A stretch of 63,643 nt of DNA from Pseudomonadota bacterium. GTDB lineage: Bacteria; Desulfobacterota; Desulfarculia; Desulfarculales; Desulfarculaceae. Shown here piece after piece: positions 37,245-45,551 of this stretch. Made by a program: the position numbers and the translations under genes. Numbering within the stretch: position 1 is the first letter of the stretch; each line of letters begins with the position of its first letter. The notes beneath the pieces are model-generated. The model worked only from the letters and a program-made list of their open reading frames with translations. It was not told where the DNA came from and searched no databases. The stretch is taken from contig JAHJPG010000105.1 of the NCBI GenBank assembly GCA_018819925.1, positions 1-63,643 of the forward strand. Direction: 5' to 3'.

Positions 37245-38881
37245 AGCGCCAACTCCCTGCGCAGGCGTTGGTGCTCTTGGGCCAGACGCCTGGCTTCGGC
37301 CACCGCTTGGTCCGCGCTAATGGGCGCGAAGCGGATGGCCTGGCCGGTCTGGGCCCGGGCCAGGAGGTCCAGGTCAGGGCCGAAGACGGTGGCGATCTTG
37401 GGGTAGCCGCCCACGGTCTGCTCGCGCAGCATGATGATGGGTTGGCCGCCGCCCGGCACCTGGATCACTCCCGGGGTGTTGGGCTCGCTGACCATGGAAG
37501 GGGGGCTGCCCGGAGCAAAGGAGATGGCCGGACCCTCCAGACGGGCCCCCCGGCGGTCGGCCTTGGCGGTCAGCCGCCGGGTGGCGCCATAAAAAGCGTC
37601 CATCTCCTGGGGAGAGAAAAACTCCTCGTTTGGCCCGGGCACCACCCGCAGGGTCAGCACCTGGCCCGGGGGGGGCAACTCCGGGCAGGAGGCCCCGGCG
37701 GTGGGCAATGGCCCCGGTGAGACGCGCACCACCTGGCCCTTGGCCAGGGGCGCGCCCATGCGGCCCAGCAGATAGGTGGAGCGGCTGCCCAGGAGTTTTT
37801 CGCTGGCCACACCCCCCGCCAGGGCCAAAACCGCCCGCGCCCCGCCCCGGCGGGGGCCCCGGAAGCCCAGCACCTGCCCCGGAGCCAGGGCCTGGGCCTG
37901 GTGCATGGGGGCGGGCCGGCCGTCGATGCTCAGGCCCAGGTCGCAGCCAGCCGCGGCGATCACCGTGGGCCGCAGGGCCTTGAGGCGCGGCCCCATGAGG
38001 GTGATCTCCAGGGCGGCGTCGCCGGGACGGTTGCCCACCAGGAGGTTGGCCCAGGCCAGGGCGGCCTGGTCGTAGGCCCCGGACACCGGCACCCCCCGGA
38101 ACTGGTGCCCCCAGCGGCCCGCGTCCTGCACCGTGGTGAAGGCCCCCGGGGTCAGCACCTCCAAGGCATCCCAGCCCTCGGTCTCCCAGCCCAGGCTAAG
38201 GGGGGGCGCCTCCGGAAAGCGGGTCTCCCGGCTGGGGACGAAGCGCACCAAGTCGCCGGCCTCCACCAGGGTGGCGGGATGTCGCCGGGGGTCGTAGAGC
38301 AGCCAGGGGGTGCGCCCGATGACCCACCAGCCGCCGGGCCCGCCCAGGGGATAGACCCCGGTCTGGCCCCCGGCCAGGGACACCGAGCCAGGGGGGTTGT
38401 CCAGACGGGGCGAATCCATGCGGGGCATGGCCAGGGCCGGGTCCAGGCCGCCCAGATAGGGAAAGCCGGGGGTGAAGCCGATGACGTAGCAGGGATGGTC
38501 GGCCGCGCCGTGACGGCGGACCACCTCCGCCGGCGGCAGGCCGGAGCCTCGGGCCACGTGGTCCAGGTCGGGACCGGCTTGGCCGCCGTACACCACCGGC
38601 AGCTCCACCCGCCGCCCCGCCACGGCCCGGCTCCGGGGCAAAAGCCGGTGCTCCTGCTCCACCCAGGCGGCCACCTCCCGGTGCTTGGTGGCCAGGGGAT
38701 CGAACTGCACTTGAAGGCAATGGTAAGCGGCCAGCACCTCGCGCACCCCGGACAAGGGCCGCTCCAGCAACCGCCGGGCCAGTTCGCGCACTCGGCAGTT
38801 CAGGGCGAAGTCGATGCCCTGGCCCAAGTAGGCCAGCAGGGCGGCCTCTCCCTGAGGCTTGAACAGCAGGCGGTTCTCCAC
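37241..38881 (-). CDS. pxpBC: 5-oxoprolinase subunits B and C fused (PxpB-PxpC)
   Basis: A 546-residue fusion of the two KipI/KipA-like subunits. Residues about 5-225 are PxpB: VIGFTPGFPYLGGLDPALAM and LAGGQTGVYPLGGPGGW are its hallmarks. Residues about 235-535 are PxpC: VLTPGAFTTVQDAGRWGHQF, and LAGGVASEKLLGSRSTYLLG. With PxpA it hydrolyses 5-oxoproline to glutamate using ATP. Separate genes are usual, and fusions occur in some bacteria. The start is GTG 38881, five bases after the pxpA stop, and the ribosome site is weak, suggesting translational coupling. Confidence 0.93.
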   Translation of the reverse strand: MENRLLFKPQGEAALLAYLGQGIDFALNCRVRELARRLLERPLSGVREVLAAYHCLQVQFDPLATKHREVAAWVEQEHRLLPRSRAVAGRRVELPVVYGGQAGPDLDHVARGSGLPPAEVVRRHGAADHPCYVIGFTPGFPYLGGLDPALAMPRMDSPRLDNPPGSVSLAGGQTGVYPLGGPGGWWVIGRTPWLLYDPRRHPATLVEAGDLVRFVPSRETRFPEAPPLSLGWETEGWDALEVLTPGAFTTVQDAGRWGHQFRGVPVSGAYDQAALAWANLLVGNRPGDAALEITLMGPRLKALRPTVIAAAGCDLGLSIDGRPAPMHQAQALAPGQVLGFRGPRRGGARAVLALAGGVASEKLLGSRSTYLLGRMGAPLAKGQVVRVSPGPLPTAGASCPELPPPGQVLTLRVVPGPNEEFFSPQEMDAFYGATRRLTAKADRRGARLEGPAISFAPGSPPSMVSEPNTPGVIQVPGGGQPIIMLREQTVGGYPKIATVFGPDLDLLARAQTGQAIRFAPISADQAVAEARRLAQEHQRLRRELAL

Positions 38882-38885
38882 TGCT

Positions 38886-39659
38886 TTAGGCTGCTTGGCT
38901 CATGGCCCTAAGCTCCACCCCGGCTTCGGCCAAGGCCAGGCCCACCGCCTTGACCAACTCCACCGCGCTGGGGTTGTCGCCATGCACGCATATGGTGTCA
39001 GCCTTGAGCTCGACCAAGTTGCCGTCGATGGCTTCCACCACCCCCTCGGTGGCCATGCGCACGCAGCGGGCGGCCACCACCTCGGGGTCGTGGATAACCG
39101 CCCCCTGGGTGCCTCGGGGCACCAGGCGGCCCTCGGCGGTGTAGGCCCGGTCGGCAAAGGCCTCGCTGGCCACGATGAGCCCCACCTGCCGGGCTATGGT
39201 CCGGAAGGTTTCGCCGCCGGGGCCGGCCAGAGTGACCAGGATGAGGCTGGGATCGTAGGATGCCACCGCCTGGACGATGGCCTGGGCCGTGGCCGGGTGG
39301 GCCGCTGCGGTGTTGTAGAGCGCGCCGTGGGGCTTGACGTGCTGGAGGGCCACGCCGTGGGCCTTGGCGATGCCGGCCAAGGCCCCCACCTGGTAGAGCA
39401 GGTCGGTGCGCACCTCCTCGGGGGTGGAGTCCAGGTTGCGCCGGCCAAAGCCCCTTAGGTCGGGATAGCCCGGGTGGGCGCCTACCGCCACCCCGTTGGC
39501 CGCGCACAGGCGCACCGTTTTGTCCATTACCAGAGGATCGGAGGCGTGGAAGCCGCAGGCCAAGTTGGCGCTGGTGATGTGGCGGATCACCTGGTCGTCG
39601 CAGCCCAGGCAGTAATCCCCGAAGCTTTCGCCCATGTCGCAGTTGAGGTCAATGAACAT
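38886..39659 (-). CDS. pxpA: 5-oxoprolinase subunit A (LamB/YcsF family)
   Basis: A 257-residue protein with the family start DLNCDMGESFGDYCLGCDDQ and the conserved ITSANLACGFHASDPLVM, GAHPGYPDLRGFGRR and VKPHGALYN segments. It is the catalytic TIM-barrel-like subunit of 5-oxoprolinase. The ATG at 39659 with AAGGAG fits the family N-terminus exactly. The open frame extends upstream to 39887 but that part is not family-like. It is the first gene of pxpA-pxpBC-MBL and is divergent from the D-glutamate cyclase-like gene. Confidence 0.95.
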   Translation of the reverse strand: MFIDLNCDMGESFGDYCLGCDDQVIRHITSANLACGFHASDPLVMDKTVRLCAANGVAVGAHPGYPDLRGFGRRNLDSTPEEVRTDLLYQVGALAGIAKAHGVALQHVKPHGALYNTAAAHPATAQAIVQAVASYDPSLILVTLAGPGGETFRTIARQVGLIVASEAFADRAYTAEGRLVPRGTQGAVIHDPEVVAARCVRMATEGVVEAIDGNLVELKADTICVHGDNPSAVELVKAVGLALAEAGVELRAMSQAA

Positions 39660-39844
39660 GAGACTCCTTTCGCCATGTACGCTAGTAGTGCAGTTTAACC
39701 AATGGCGCTCCCGCATACAACGCCGCAATAGCTTTAGGAGAATCGGGTCGTTGAAGGGCTGGCCAAACGCGGGCTGATTCCTTATAATGAAACCTCCACC
39801 ATGAACCAACTCCTTCGCCACGAGGCGGGACGCACCGGATAGCA

Positions 39845-40711
39845 GTGCGGGCCCGCCTAGAGCTAGCGCTTTTTTTACGTCAAACATTGGGGCCAGATTT
39901 GGATATTAATACTGCCTCGCCCAGCCAGGTCCGCGCGGCCATGGCCAGGGGAGAGATCACCGGCAACACCGCCTCCCTGTGTCCCGGCTATGCCCAGGCC
40001 AACCTGGTGATCCTGCCCAAGGACTGGGCCTTCGACTTCTTGCTCTTCGGGCTGCGCAACAAGCAGGCCTGCCCCATTCTAGAGATCCTGGACGCCGGCG
40101 ATCCCGTGAGCAAGATATTGGCTCCGGGGGCGGACGTGCGCGACGAGTTGCCCCGCTACCGCCTATGGTTGGGCGGAGAGCTGGTGGATGAGCCCACGGA
40201 TATCCGTCACCTGTGGCGCGAGGACCTGGTGAGCTTCTACCTGGGGTGCAGCTTCAGTTTTGAAGACGCCCTCAAGGCGGCCGGTTTGCCGGTGCGTCAC
40301 CAGGAGATGGGGGTGAACGTGCCCATGTACCGCACCAAGTTGCCCGCCGCTCCGGCCGGGCGGCTGCACGGCCCCCTGGTGGTTTCCATGCGCCCCATGC
40401 CCCCCGATTTGGTGGAAAAGGCCCATCTGGTATCGGGCGACTTTGCCGAGGCTCACGGCCAGCCGGTGCATGCCGGCGATCCGGCGGAAATCGGCATCGC
40501 CGACCTGGACCGGCCCGAATACGGCGATCCGGTCCATATGCACCCGGGCGAGGTGCCGGTGTTTTGGGCCTGCGGGGTCACCCCCCAGGCGGCGTTGGCC
40601 GCCAGCAGGGTGGAGTTTGCCATCACCCACGCGCCCGGGCACATGTTCATAACCGACATCAAAGCCGAGGACCTCGGCGGCAAGGCCCTGTTGGCCTGCG
40701 GCCGGAGTTGA
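39845..40711 (+). CDS. D-glutamate cyclase-like protein (DUF1445)
   Basis: A 288-residue protein of the DUF1445/UPF0317 family, annotated as putative hydro-lyase. Mammalian members convert D-glutamate to 5-oxo-D-proline. Landmarks are CPGYAQANLVILPKDWAFDF, VSFYLGCSFSFEDAL and CGVTPQAALAASRVEFAITH near the end. The gene is divergent from 5-oxoprolinase genes, which supports a D-glutamate/5-oxoproline role by association. The start is GTG 39845 with a poor ribosome site. No later start preserves the family N-terminus, so I keep it. The Liv-type transporter genes follow 47 bases downstream. Confidence 0.88.
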   Translation: MRARLELALFLRQTLGPDLDINTASPSQVRAAMARGEITGNTASLCPGYAQANLVILPKDWAFDFLLFGLRNKQACPILEILDAGDPVSKILAPGADVRDELPRYRLWLGGELVDEPTDIRHLWREDLVSFYLGCSFSFEDALKAAGLPVRHQEMGVNVPMYRTKLPAAPAGRLHGPLVVSMRPMPPDLVEKAHLVSGDFAEAHGQPVHAGDPAEIGIADLDRPEYGDPVHMHPGEVPVFWACGVTPQAALAASRVEFAITHAPGHMFITDIKAEDLGGKALLACGRS

Positions 40712-40758
40712 TTTTTAGGTGAGCAAACCATCGACAGCCTCAAAGGGAGGAGAACCAG

Positions 40759-42060
40759 ATGCGTAAAATCGCCCTAGTGGCCGCCATTGCTATGCTGGCG
40801 GCGATGTTGGTTCCGGCCATGGCCTGGGCCGGGCCCAAGGAGATCAAGATCGGCGTGATCTATCCCCTCACCGGCCCCGCCGCCGCCGCGGGCCGTGAAC
40901 TGCGGGCCGGGGCCGAACTGGCCGCGGATATCGCCAACCAGGTAATGCCGGGCATAAACATGGACATGGCCAAAAACGGGGGCGTCAAATCCCTGGGAGG
41001 GGCCAAACTCACCTTGATTTTCAAGGACCATCAGGGCAACCCCCAGCTGGGCGCCGACCTGGCCAAAAAGCTCATCCTGGATGACAAGGTGGTGGGAATC
41101 CTGGGCTGCTACTACAGCTCGGTCACCAAGACCGTTTCCGCTGTGTGCGAGCGCTACGGCGTGCCCATGATAAACGGCTCTTCCACCAGCCCCACCCTGA
41201 CCAAGCGCGGCTTCAAGTGGTTCTGGCGCACCACTCCCCACGACAAGTGGTTCACCAAGGACCTGTTCGAGTTCCTGGTGGGTCTGACCAAGGGCAAGGC
41301 CAAGGGTGTCAAGGCGGTTCCCCGCGAGGAGATAAACACCCTGGCCGCGGCCTGCGAAAAGACCGAATGGGGCTCCAACGTCGCCATTGAGATCAAAAAC
41401 TTTGCCAAGGAGTATGGCTTCAACCTGGCCGCCAACATTCTCTACGCGGCCAAGAGCCCTGATCTTTCCTCGGAAGTTCAGAGCCTGATCGCGGCCAAGC
41501 CGGGAGCCATGCTCTTCGCCTCCTACACCTCCGACGCCCTGCTGATGATCAAGACCCTCAAGTCCATGAAGGCCAAGCCCAAGATCCTCTGGGGCCAGGA
41601 CGCCGGCTTTGACAAGCCCGAGTTCGTGTCCCTGGGCGACGACATCGTGGGAGTCTTGACCCGCTCGGTGTTCTTGCCCAGCGTGGTGAAGATGAAGCCC
41701 TTGTCGGGCCAGGTCAACGACCTGTACGTCAAAAAGATGGGCCACGACCTGGACGGAGCCAGCGCCCGGGCCTTCACCGGCCTGCAGACCTGGGTCTATG
41801 TCTTGGAGAAGGCGGGCAGCACCGAGCCCAAGGCGATTCAGGCCGCCTGCAACACCATCAGCATCCCCGGCAACCAGCTGGTGGTGCCCTGGGTGGGCAT
41901 CAAGTTTTCCACCAAGGGCGACGAGATCGGCCAGAACGTGCTCGGCGGAGGCCTCATCGGCCAGTACCAGAAGCAAAAGGACGGAAAGATCGGCCTGGAG
42001 GTGGTCTATCCCTTTGATATCGCCACCGCCCCCTTGGTCTATCCATTCCAGGGGTACTAG
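40759..42060 (+). CDS. Liv-type ABC transporter substrate-binding protein
   Basis: A 433-residue periplasmic binding protein of the branched-chain amino acid (type 1) family. A signal peptide covers residues 1-25, ending AMAWA. The mature start KEIKIGVIYPLTGPAAAAGR is typical, and ILGCYYSSVTKTVSAVCERY lies at the first lobe hinge. It delivers a ligand to the LivHMGF complex encoded next. The ligand is not fixed by sequence. Proximity to the D-glutamate cyclase and 5-oxoprolinase raises an acidic or cyclic amino acid as an option. The gene is followed by a strong hairpin, consistent with higher expression of the binding protein than of the permease. Confidence 0.9.
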   Translation: MRKIALVAAIAMLAAMLVPAMAWAGPKEIKIGVIYPLTGPAAAAGRELRAGAELAADIANQVMPGINMDMAKNGGVKSLGGAKLTLIFKDHQGNPQLGADLAKKLILDDKVVGILGCYYSSVTKTVSAVCERYGVPMINGSSTSPTLTKRGFKWFWRTTPHDKWFTKDLFEFLVGLTKGKAKGVKAVPREEINTLAAACEKTEWGSNVAIEIKNFAKEYGFNLAANILYAAKSPDLSSEVQSLIAAKPGAMLFASYTSDALLMIKTLKSMKAKPKILWGQDAGFDKPEFVSLGDDIVGVLTRSVFLPSVVKMKPLSGQVNDLYVKKMGHDLDGASARAFTGLQTWVYVLEKAGSTEPKAIQAACNTISIPGNQLVVPWVGIKFSTKGDEIGQNVLGGGLIGQYQKQKDGKIGLEVVYPFDIATAPLVYPFQGY

Positions 42061-42093
42061 GCGGTCGCTTGTGCGGCTGAGTTGAACATGCAT

Positions 42094-42130
42094 CGCCTCC
42101 GGGCCGGGCCCATGGCCCGGCCCGGAGGCG
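42094..42130 (+). terminator. Strong intercistronic hairpin after the binding-protein gene
   Basis: CGCCTCCGGGCCGGGCC and its exact complement GGCCCGGCCCGGAGGCG flank a CAT loop, giving a 17-base-pair perfect stem 33 bases after the stop of the binding-protein gene and 48 bases before livH. There is no U-run. Such hairpins commonly protect the 3' end of the binding-protein message and attenuate the downstream permease genes. Confidence 0.65.
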
Positions 42131-42178
42131 CTTACCGACACGCGGGCCAAGGGGACGGCTCGGCCGCGCGGAGCTGGC

Positions 42179-43105
42179 ATGGAAGAACTAGGCATACAAA
42201 TACTTAAATCCCTGGTATCGGGGCTTTTGATGGGCCTGGTGTTCGCCCTGGTGGCTCTGGGGCTAACGGTGATCTTCGGGGTGATGGACATCGTCAACTT
42301 CGCCCACGGCGAGTTTTTGATGGTGGGCATGTACACCACCCTGCTCATCAGCCCCCTGCTGGGGGTGGACCCGGTGCTGACCTTGCCCTTGGCCGGCCTC
42401 GTGGGGGCCGTGCTGGGGGTGCTGTGCTATTTCGGGCTCATCCGCTTTTTGCTGCGTGGGCCCATGATCGCCCAGCTCTTCGGCACTTTCGGGCTCATGA
42501 TTTTTCTGCGCAACCTGGCCCTTTTGTTCATGGGCAGCGAGCCGCGCATAGTCCACCAGGGCTGGCTGGTGGGCAAAAGCATTGTGATCGGGCCGGGGGT
42601 GGTTCTGGAGTCCACCAAGCTGGCGGTGGCGGTGCTCAGCTTGTTGAGCTTCGCGGTGGTGTGGTGGCTCATAAACCGCACCAAGGTGGGCAAGGCCCTC
42701 ACCGCCACCAGCCTGGACGCCGAAGGGGCGCGCTACATGGGCATATCCACCGAATTGATGAACGCCCTGGCCTGGGCCGTGGGCGGCGCTTCGGTGGGGG
42801 TGGCCGGCGGGCTGTTGGTGAACTTCTGGCCGGTGGATCCGGGGGTGGGCCTCTTGTTCACCATGATCGCCTTCGCCACCGTGGCCCTGGGCGGCTTCGG
42901 CAGCGTGCGCGGGGCATTGGTGGCGGGCATCCTCATCGGCCTCATCGTAAACCTGCCGCCGGTTTGGGACGCCATCCTGCGCTCCATTGACGCGGTGGGC
43001 CTCAGGGGCCTGGACATCCACAGCTTCAAATACACCATGGTCTACGCCATCTACTTCTTGATTATGGTCTTGCGGCCACAGGGGCTCTTCGGATGGAAGC
43101 AGTAA
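42179..43105 (+). CDS. livH: Branched-chain-type ABC permease LivH
   Basis: A 308-residue inner-membrane permease with about eight hydrophobic helices. Landmarks are FALVALGLTVIFGVMDIVNF and the EAA-like cytoplasmic loop TSLDAEGARYMGISTELMNA, followed by AFATVALGGFGSVRGALVAG. It pairs with LivM to form the transmembrane channel. Its last 13 bases overlap livM, so the two subunits are translationally coupled. Confidence 0.93.
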   Translation: MEELGIQILKSLVSGLLMGLVFALVALGLTVIFGVMDIVNFAHGEFLMVGMYTTLLISPLLGVDPVLTLPLAGLVGAVLGVLCYFGLIRFLLRGPMIAQLFGTFGLMIFLRNLALLFMGSEPRIVHQGWLVGKSIVIGPGVVLESTKLAVAVLSLLSFAVVWWLINRTKVGKALTATSLDAEGARYMGISTELMNALAWAVGGASVGVAGGLLVNFWPVDPGVGLLFTMIAFATVALGGFGSVRGALVAGILIGLIVNLPPVWDAILRSIDAVGLRGLDIHSFKYTMVYAIYFLIMVLRPQGLFGWKQ

Positions 43106-44094
43106 AGAACGCCTTCGATTTCGGAGACATGCCCCGCAATGAGCTGGGGTTGGCCGCCGTTGTGTTGGCCTTTTTGCTCTCCTTTCCCCTTATGCCCCAC
43201 TCCAGCTTCGGCATGGCCACCATGATCCAGTTCCTGATGTTCAGCCTCTACGGCATGGGCTGGAACCTCATCGGGGGCTATGGCGGGCAGGTGGACCTGG
43301 GCAAGGCCCAATACGTGGGCATAGGGGCCTACACCACTGCGGTTATGATGATCCGCTGGGACGTGCCCTTTTGGTTCTCCATGCCCGTGGGCATGGCTTT
43401 GGCCGTGGGCTGGTCCTTCATCATCGGCTACCCCCTGTTCCGGCTCAAGGGCCACTACTTCGCCATCGCCACCATCGCCACCAGCCTGGTGCTCAAGGAC
43501 TTGTTCGAGGTTTGGAACTTCGTGGGCGGGGCCAGGGGCCTGGAAATCCCGCTGAAGGGGGATTTTCCCAACTGGCTCTACCTCCAGTTTCGGGAAGACT
43601 ATTATTACTACTACGTCATCCTGGGCATGTTCCTCATCGGCTTTATATACATGAACGGGTTCCGCCACTCGCGCCTGGGCTACCAGCTCAGGGCCATCAA
43701 GGACAACGAGCACGTGGCCCGCAGCCTGGGCATAGACGTGCATTGGTCCAAGATCAAGGCCTATGCCGTGGCCACGGCCTACGTGGCCATGGTGGGCTCG
43801 TTCCACGCCTGCTACAACTTCAACATCGAACCTGAAGACACCATGAGCCTGGACCTTTCGGTGCTGATCGCCATGATGGCCATGCTGGGCGGGGCGGGCT
43901 CCATGTGGGGGCCCATCATCGGGGCGGCCATCCTGGTGCCCATGAAGAACTACCTGGGCTCCTGGTTGGGAGGCCAGGCCGGGTTCGCGGGTATAGACCT
44001 GGCCCTGTACGGGATGATCATCATGTTCATCGCCGCGGCCCAGCCGCGCGGCGTGTACGGCATCGTGGAAGCGATGCGGGCGCGGCGGAGGTGA
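43093..44094 (+). CDS. livM: Branched-chain-type ABC permease LivM
   Basis: A 333-residue inner-membrane permease with about nine hydrophobic helices. The segments MGWNLIGGYGGQVDLGKAQY and LRAIKDNEHVARSLGIDVHW are LivM hallmarks, and ghost repeats of MMAMLGGAGSMWGPIIGAAI occur near the C-terminus. It starts inside livH (overlap of 13 bases). A basic C-terminal tail (AMRARRR) precedes livG by five bases. Confidence 0.93.
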   Translation: MEAVKNAFDFGDMPRNELGLAAVVLAFLLSFPLMPHSSFGMATMIQFLMFSLYGMGWNLIGGYGGQVDLGKAQYVGIGAYTTAVMMIRWDVPFWFSMPVGMALAVGWSFIIGYPLFRLKGHYFAIATIATSLVLKDLFEVWNFVGGARGLEIPLKGDFPNWLYLQFREDYYYYYVILGMFLIGFIYMNGFRHSRLGYQLRAIKDNEHVARSLGIDVHWSKIKAYAVATAYVAMVGSFHACYNFNIEPEDTMSLDLSVLIAMMAMLGGAGSMWGPIIGAAILVPMKNYLGSWLGGQAGFAGIDLALYGMIIMFIAAAQPRGVYGIVEAMRARRR

Positions 44095-44099
44095 GTGGC

Positions 44100-44849
44100 A
44101 TGGCGCTTTTGCGGATAAACAATGTAAGCAAGCACTTCGGGGGCCTGGTGGCCAACCGGGATGTCTCCTTTGATGTGGATCAAGACGAGGTGGTGGGCCT
44201 CATCGGACCCAACGGTGCGGGCAAGACCACCCTGTTCAATTGCATCGCCGGATTCTATCCGGTCACCTCGGGCACGGTGGTTTTCGACGGCCAGGACATA
44301 ACACCGCTAAGGGACTTCCAGGTGGCCCGTATGGGGCTGGCCCGCACCTTTCAGATATTTCAGGCCTCGGGCGACCTCAAGGTGGTGGAAAACGTGATGG
44401 TGGGCTCGTTCATGCGCACCGGCTCCCGGGGTTCGGCCCGCCGGGCGGCCCTGGAGGTCATGGAGTTCCTGGGCATCGCGGAAACCGCGGGGGAGATGAT
44501 GACCGAGTTGCCCGTGGCCGCCCAAAAGCGGGTGGCCCTGGCCACCGCCCTGGCCAGCGACCCCAAGCTGCTTTTGCTGGATGAGGTGGGGGCCGGGCTC
44601 AACCCCTCGGAGATCGACGGACTCATCGCTCTGCTCCAGCGCATCCACACCGAAAGGGGGGTGGCCCTGCTGCTCACCGAGCACGTGTTGGAGATGGTCA
44701 TGAAGTTGAGCCATCGCGTGATTGTCCTGGAGAGCGGCCAGAAGATCGCCGAGGGCGAACCCGCCCAGGTGGTCAAGGACCCCGAGGTGGTGCGCGCCTA
44801 TCTGGGCGACCACTACGTCAAGCGGCAAAAGGAGGGCGGCGATGCTTGA
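44100..44849 (+). CDS. livG: ABC ATPase LivG, variant signature
   Basis: A 249-residue ATPase of the Liv complex. Walker A is GPNGAGKTT and Walker B is KLLLLDEV, with the LivG-specific AGLNPSEIDGLI after it. The usual LSGGQ-type signature is replaced by LPVAAQKR and the Walker B ends DEV where DEP is usual, a departure also seen in a divergent LivG subgroup. The partner LivF keeps a canonical signature, so one ATP site of the heterodimer may be modified. The ATG at 44100 follows GGAGGTGAG and is favoured over upstream in-frame codons, which lie within livM. Confidence 0.9.
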   Translation: MALLRINNVSKHFGGLVANRDVSFDVDQDEVVGLIGPNGAGKTTLFNCIAGFYPVTSGTVVFDGQDITPLRDFQVARMGLARTFQIFQASGDLKVVENVMVGSFMRTGSRGSARRAALEVMEFLGIAETAGEMMTELPVAAQKRVALATALASDPKLLLLDEVGAGLNPSEIDGLIALLQRIHTERGVALLLTEHVLEMVMKLSHRVIVLESGQKIAEGEPAQVVKDPEVVRAYLGDHYVKRQKEGGDA

Positions 44850-45549
44850 GGTAAAGGGCATCACCGTCCGCTATTCCGGCCTTCCGGTGATGCGCGACCT
44901 GTCCATGAAAGTGGAGCAAAACCAGACCGTGGGCGTGGTGGGGGCCAACGGTGCGGGCAAGAGCACCCTGCTCAAGGCCATCATGGGCGCGATTAAGCTT
45001 TCAGCGGGTCAAATCCTTTTCAATGGCCAGCGCATCGACCGGCTGCGCACCGAGGAGATAGTCCGGCTGGGGATCATCTACGTGCCCGAGGGCCGGCGGC
45101 TATTCGGGCCCCTGAGCGTGGAGGAAAATCTCATGCTGGGGGCCTACACCGTAAGCGATGAGGCGTCGAAACGGCGCAACCTGGAGTACGTCTTCGAGCT
45201 TTTTCCCCGGTTGGCCGAGCGCAAACGCCAGGCGGTGGGTTCCATGAGCGGGGGCGAGCAGCAGATGGCGGCCATCGGGCGCGGCTTGATGAGCAGCCCC
45301 AAGCTTCTTATGCTCGACGAGCCCAGCCTGGGCCTGGCTCCCCTCATGGTCTCCGAGGTTTTCGAGACGGTGCGCCGCCTGCAGCGCGAGGGCGATACCA
45401 CGGTGCTGTTGGTGGAGCAGAACGTGCTGGAGGCCTTGGAGCTGTCCGACTGGGCCTACATTCTGCAAACCGGCCAGATACGCAAGCAAGGGCCCGCCCG
45501 GGAACTCCTGGCCTCCGACGAGGTGCGCCAGGCCTTCTTGGGCCTGTAG
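44842..45549 (+). CDS. livF: ABC ATPase LivF
   Basis: A 235-residue ATPase with Walker A GANGAGKST, signature MSGGEQQMAAIGRGL, Walker B LLMLDEPSLGLAPL and the switch His region replaced by VEQNV, as is normal for LivF. It forms the second ATP-binding subunit of the transporter. It overlaps livG by eight bases and starts behind AAAGGAGG. Its stop lies two bases from the stop of the convergent kinase gene. Confidence 0.94.
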   Translation: MLEVKGITVRYSGLPVMRDLSMKVEQNQTVGVVGANGAGKSTLLKAIMGAIKLSAGQILFNGQRIDRLRTEEIVRLGIIYVPEGRRLFGPLSVEENLMLGAYTVSDEASKRRNLEYVFELFPRLAERKRQAVGSMSGGEQQMAAIGRGLMSSPKLLMLDEPSLGLAPLMVSEVFETVRRLQREGDTTVLLVEQNVLEALELSDWAYILQTGQIRKQGPARELLASDEVRQAFLGL

Positions 45550-45551
45550 CC

